Below, piece by piece: positions 6,345 through 8,197 of a DNA stretch of 8,197 nucleotides. A model generated the notes under the pieces. The model did not search any database. It worked only from the letters and a program-made list of their open reading frames with translations, and was not told the DNA's origin. This DNA is from JBFWVD01 sp050246915 (GTDB taxonomy: Bacteria; Actinomycetota; Acidimicrobiia; Acidimicrobiales; Ilumatobacteraceae), in NCBI GenBank assembly GCA_050246915.1, contig JBFWVD010000149.1, positions 1-8,197 on the forward strand. Direction: 5' to 3'. A program made the translations under genes and the position numbers. The stretch's first letter is position 1; every line of letters begins with the position of its first letter.

Positions 6345-6718
6345 TCCGGACCGCCCAACTGTCCATCGCCACAACCGATCGTCATCGTGACGCAGCTATC
6401 GCATCTGTCGTGATCAACGTCTTGACCGCACCGCTGTTCTTCGTCCTCCCCGGTGCCGATGAAGCGCCGACAGGGGCCATCATCTTCGGGTTCGTTGTAA
6501 CCGCGGCCGCCGCGGTCGGTGCCTGGGGCTTGTGGCAAGGTCGTCGATGGGGCTGGCGCACCACCTTCATCGCCACGTTGCTCAACGTGCTCAGCTCGGC
6601 CCCGGCCATCGCGGCGTGGCCTTCGGCATGGGTGGGCGTGACGTGCGCAGTCCTCACGGTCGTCGGCATCGCTCTGCTCGTGGTCCTTCGTCGCCCTGAC
6701 GTGCGGATCTCGCGCTAG
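6341..6718 (+). CDS. Small four-helix membrane protein, unknown function
   Basis: I do not recognise a family. The 125-residue product has a polar start (MIRTAQLSIATTDRHRD) followed by four hydrophobic segments at about 17-37, 45-66, 72-93 and 96-117, and a short basic tail (RRPDVRISR). A positively charged QGRRWGWR loop between helices 2 and 3 and the basic C-terminus suggest both lie in the cytoplasm, which puts both termini inside. There are no obvious catalytic residues; the single Cys102 is in the last helix. The start is set by GAGGAG 9 bases upstream. It follows the toxin gene on the same strand and converges on the HAD gene, with 24 bases between stop codons. A function within the TA module is not supported by anything in the protein. 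Confidence 0.75.
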   Translation: MIRTAQLSIATTDRHRDAAIASVVINVLTAPLFFVLPGADEAPTGAIIFGFVVTAAAAVGAWGLWQGRRWGWRTTFIATLLNVLSSAPAIAAWPSAWVGVTCAVLTVVGIALLVVLRRPDVRISR

Positions 6719-6742
6719 ACACCTCGGCGGCTCGCGTCGCGC

Positions 6743-7393
6743 TCAACGCAGCGGGATCTGCACGATCGCTTCGAGTTCGGCCAACGCCACATCGGGATCG
6801 ATGACCTTGATGGTGCGCATGCCCATGGCCTTGGCCGGCTTGAGGTTGATGCCGAGGTCATCGAGGAACACACACTGATCGGGCAACACGCCCAACAGCT
6901 CGCACGCGGCCAGATAGAACGCGGGCTCGGGCTTGCGCACACCGACCACCGAACTCTCCACCACGTGATGGAACTCGCCGAGTGCGGCGACGACGTCGGG
7001 CCGCTTCGAATGCGAACCCGCGCCGTGTGATCGCACGTTGTTCGTGAGCGCCGCAACCGCGAAATGCTGCTTGCATCGCCGCACTGCTTCGACCATCTGC
7101 GGACGTACCGCGCCACCGATGGTGGACAGCACGGCGCGTGCACTGAACCGCTCGCCGATCTCGGGTCCGAGGTGTGCGATCGCTTCGGCCTCGAACAGGG
7201 CGCAGAACTCCTCGTCGGTCACGTCACTGCGCTCGAGCTTGGCCCAGGCGTTGTCATCGGGGTTGGTGGAGTTGATGATCCGGATGGTCCCGACCGGTGC
7301 GCCGATGGAGCGTTCGTAGTCGGCGAAAGCGTCGAAGGGGCTCGAGAAGATGACCCCTCCGAGATCGAACAGCACAGCGGCGATGTCGGGCAC
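6743..7393 (-). CDS. HAD-superfamily hydrolase, epoxide-hydrolase-N/ACAD10-like
   Basis: The 216-residue cytosolic product has the four HAD motifs in order. Motif I is LFDLGGVIF with nucleophile Asp10. Motif II is ALTNN with Thr117. Motif III is Lys154 in GVRKPEPAFY. Motif IV is FLDDLGINLKPAKAMGM with Asp178-Asp179. A helical cap sits between motifs I and II. DLGGV, where Gly replaces the usual second Asp (general acid) of HAD phosphatases, together with the DDLGxNLKPA block, is typical of the subfamily containing the N-terminal domain of soluble epoxide hydrolase and ACAD10. A phosphatase or related hydrolase is expected; the substrate is unknown. The frame stays open upstream to 7753, but homology starts at VPDIAAVLFD, so GTG 7393 is the likely start; it has no Shine-Dalgarno site and a TACAGT element 8 bases upstream. 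It diverges from the hydroxylase-like gene. Confidence 0.88.
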   Translation of the reverse strand: MPDIAAVLFDLGGVIFSSPFDAFADYERSIGAPVGTIRIINSTNPDDNAWAKLERSDVTDEEFCALFEAEAIAHLGPEIGERFSARAVLSTIGGAVRPQMVEAVRRCKQHFAVAALTNNVRSHGAGSHSKRPDVVAALGEFHHVVESSVVGVRKPEPAFYLAACELLGVLPDQCVFLDDLGINLKPAKAMGMRTIKVIDPDVALAELEAIVQIPLR

Positions 7394-7401
7394 GGCCCGA
7401 G

Positions 7402-7407
7402 ACTGTA
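7402..7407 (-). promoter_or_regulatory. Putative -10 element of the HAD gene
   Basis: On the minus strand these bases read TACAGT, a TANNNT match 8 bases before GTG 7393, which has no Shine-Dalgarno site. It suggests a leaderless or very short leader transcript. No -35 box is recognisable. Confidence 0.4.
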
Positions 7408-7432
7408 CGCCCCGATGGTCGAGCGGCACTTG

Positions 7433-7461
7433 TGCGGCGACCCCCGCTGCGGGTCGCCGCA
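7433..7461. repeat. Perfect 11-bp inverted repeat between divergent genes
   Basis: TGCGGCGACCC (7433-7443) and GGGTCGCCGCA (7451-7461) are perfectly complementary with a 7-base loop CCGCTGC. The element lies in the 84-base region between the divergent HAD and hydroxylase-like genes, ending 16 bases before ATG 7478. No T tract follows on either side, so a terminator is unlikely. It could be an operator for a dimeric regulator or an mRNA hairpin in the hydroxylase leader. Confidence 0.6.
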
Positions 7462-7477
7462 GTGCTTGACTTCCTCC

Positions 7478-8119
7478 ATGGCGAGCGCACGGGCCATCAC
7501 CACCAAACGCCACGCCCTGTCGGCGATGGTTGCCGACGGCTCGCCCAAGGTGCTGGGCGCGGGCATGCTCATGGCAGCCGTTGTCCGGTCGCGCTCGGGT
7601 CGCCTGGGAAAGGCCGATGTGGTGTCGTTGGCCACGGTCATCTCGCTGCGACCGTTCGTGGAGTGGGGCTTGCATCGCTACGTCTTGCACGGCAAGGTCC
7701 TCCACGTCTCCAACCGCTCCTTCGACGTGGCCGCTGGTCATCGCGCCCATCATCGGGTGCCCGACGATGTGGAGCAGGTCCTACTGGGCACGCGTTACGC
7801 CGTGGCCGATGGCGGCGTCCTGGCGCTGGTGGTCGCCTCCGCCGGTGCGGCCATCGCTTCCGCGGTCGGGGCCGATCGGCGGCAGGTCGCGGCAACGACG
7901 GCCGGAGGTGCATTGTGGGCGCTGATGGCGTACGAATGGGTGCACTTGCTCGTGCACACGGGGTATCGACCCCACACCCGGTGGCTCCGCCGCCTCAAGT
8001 CCCATCATCGTCTCCATCACTTCCGGGACGAGACGATGTGGCTGGGGGTCACTTCCACGCTGGCCGACAAGGTGTTCCACACGGCGCCCTCCGCGGGTTC
8101 GGACCTCCGGAGTGCTTGA
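7478..8119 (+). CDS. Fatty acid hydroxylase/sterol desaturase-superfamily membrane protein
   Basis: The 213-residue protein has the histidine clusters of the diiron fatty acid hydroxylase superfamily. The first pair is His66 and His71 in EWGLHRYVLHGKVLH, and the second is H88-x2-H91-H92 in GHRAHHRVP. The third is His156 and His160 in EWVHLLVHTGY, and the last is HHRLHH at 176-181. Hydrophobic stretches at about 24-35, 48-60, 110-133 and 141-155 would place it in the membrane with the iron site on the cytoplasmic side. Family members hydroxylate or desaturate lipids, sterols or carotenoids using O2; the substrate here is unknown. ATG 7478 has no good Shine-Dalgarno site, and the frame is open upstream to 7064. 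I chose it because upstream codons overlap the hairpin and the antisense HAD gene and the upstream translation looks unlike a protein. An in-frame ATG near 7413 is the alternative. Confidence 0.82.
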   Translation: MASARAITTKRHALSAMVADGSPKVLGAGMLMAAVVRSRSGRLGKADVVSLATVISLRPFVEWGLHRYVLHGKVLHVSNRSFDVAAGHRAHHRVPDDVEQVLLGTRYAVADGGVLALVVASAGAAIASAVGADRRQVAATTAGGALWALMAYEWVHLLVHTGYRPHTRWLRRLKSHHRLHHFRDETMWLGVTSTLADKVFHTAPSAGSDLRSA

Positions 8120-8120
8120 C

Positions 8121-8137
8121 TGGACAGGTCATGTCCA
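8121..8137. repeat. Inverted repeat over the start codon of the NYN-like gene
   Basis: TGGACA (8121-8126) and TGTCCA (8132-8137) are perfect inverted repeats with the 5-base spacer GGTCA, and the ATG at 8131-8133 lies within it. It could be a small operator or a structure that limits translation, but six-base arms can arise by chance. Confidence 0.3.
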
Positions 8138-8197
8138 AACACGTCGTCGTCGACGGCTCGAACCTCGCCACTGAAGGCCGGGCGCTGCCGAGCCTGA
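8131..8197 (+). CDS. NYN/PIN-like ribonuclease, N-terminal fragment
   Basis: Only the first 22 residues are in the window. They read MSKHVVVDGSNLATEGRALP and then Ser-Leu. A hydrophobic strand ending in VVVDGSN, with Asp8 in the position of the first metal-binding aspartate of PIN-like nucleases, followed by ATEGR and PSL, resembles the Zc3h12a-type NYN ribonuclease domain found in actinobacterial proteins. The start is 11 bases after the hydroxylase-like stop codon, with GGA 6 bases and AGG 2 bases upstream as weak ribosome sites. The short gap suggests the two genes are cotranscribed. The family call depends on very few residues. Confidence 0.55.
   Translation, partial: MSKHVVVDGSNLATEGRALPSL

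Noticed and set aside
7394..7753. Upstream extension of the HAD frame on the minus strand
   Set aside because: The frame is open, but the extra 120 residues are antisense to the hydroxylase-like gene, look non-protein-like, and lie before the natural HAD start at motif I.

Overview
This is a high-GC window that looks actinobacterial. The strongest sign is a single gene fusing a 2-oxoglutarate dehydrogenase E2-type succinyltransferase domain to the E1 decarboxylase (Kgd/SucA/OdhA type), an architecture characteristic of Actinomycetota. GTG starts, and gene starts that lack a Shine-Dalgarno site but carry a TANNNT -10 element a few bases upstream, fit the same picture. An Acidimicrobiia-like source is possible but is only inference. 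I see no rRNA, tRNA, CRISPR array, insertion sequence or phage gene, and no gene-free stretch longer than 300 bases.

Layout. (a) 2-277 (+) is the C-terminal end of a probable HAD-fold phosphatase. It converges, with 5 bases between stop codons, on a small cupredoxin lipoprotein (283-669, -). (b) The cupredoxin gene diverges from kgd (840-4526, +), the central-metabolism gene that fills almost half the window. (c) 4604-5566 (+) follows kgd and encodes a membrane-anchored, LppX/LprG-like extracytoplasmic protein. (d) 5570-6256 is a compact toxin-antitoxin module: a nested palindromic operator, a ribbon-helix-helix antitoxin whose start codon lies inside the operator, and a Doc/Fic-type toxin overlapping it by ATGA. 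(e) 6341-6718 (+) is a small four-helix membrane protein of unknown role, preceded by a possible 14-codon leader ORF. (f) 6743-7393 (-) is a HAD phosphatase of the soluble-epoxide-hydrolase-N/ACAD10 type. It diverges from a fatty-acid-hydroxylase-superfamily membrane protein (7478-8119, +); a perfect 11-bp-arm hairpin sits between them. (g) 8131-8197 (+) is the start of a probable NYN/PIN-like ribonuclease cut by the window edge.

How the genes relate. Kgd feeds the TCA cycle and has no obvious functional link to its neighbours, so this is mostly ordinary chromosomal sequence with a TA cassette inserted. The parts most worth a second look are the TA operator with its apparently leaderless antitoxin start, the recurring TANNNT spacing before four starts that lack a Shine-Dalgarno site, and the tandem-repeat linker in Kgd. 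I found no evidence for a wholly new multi-gene system.
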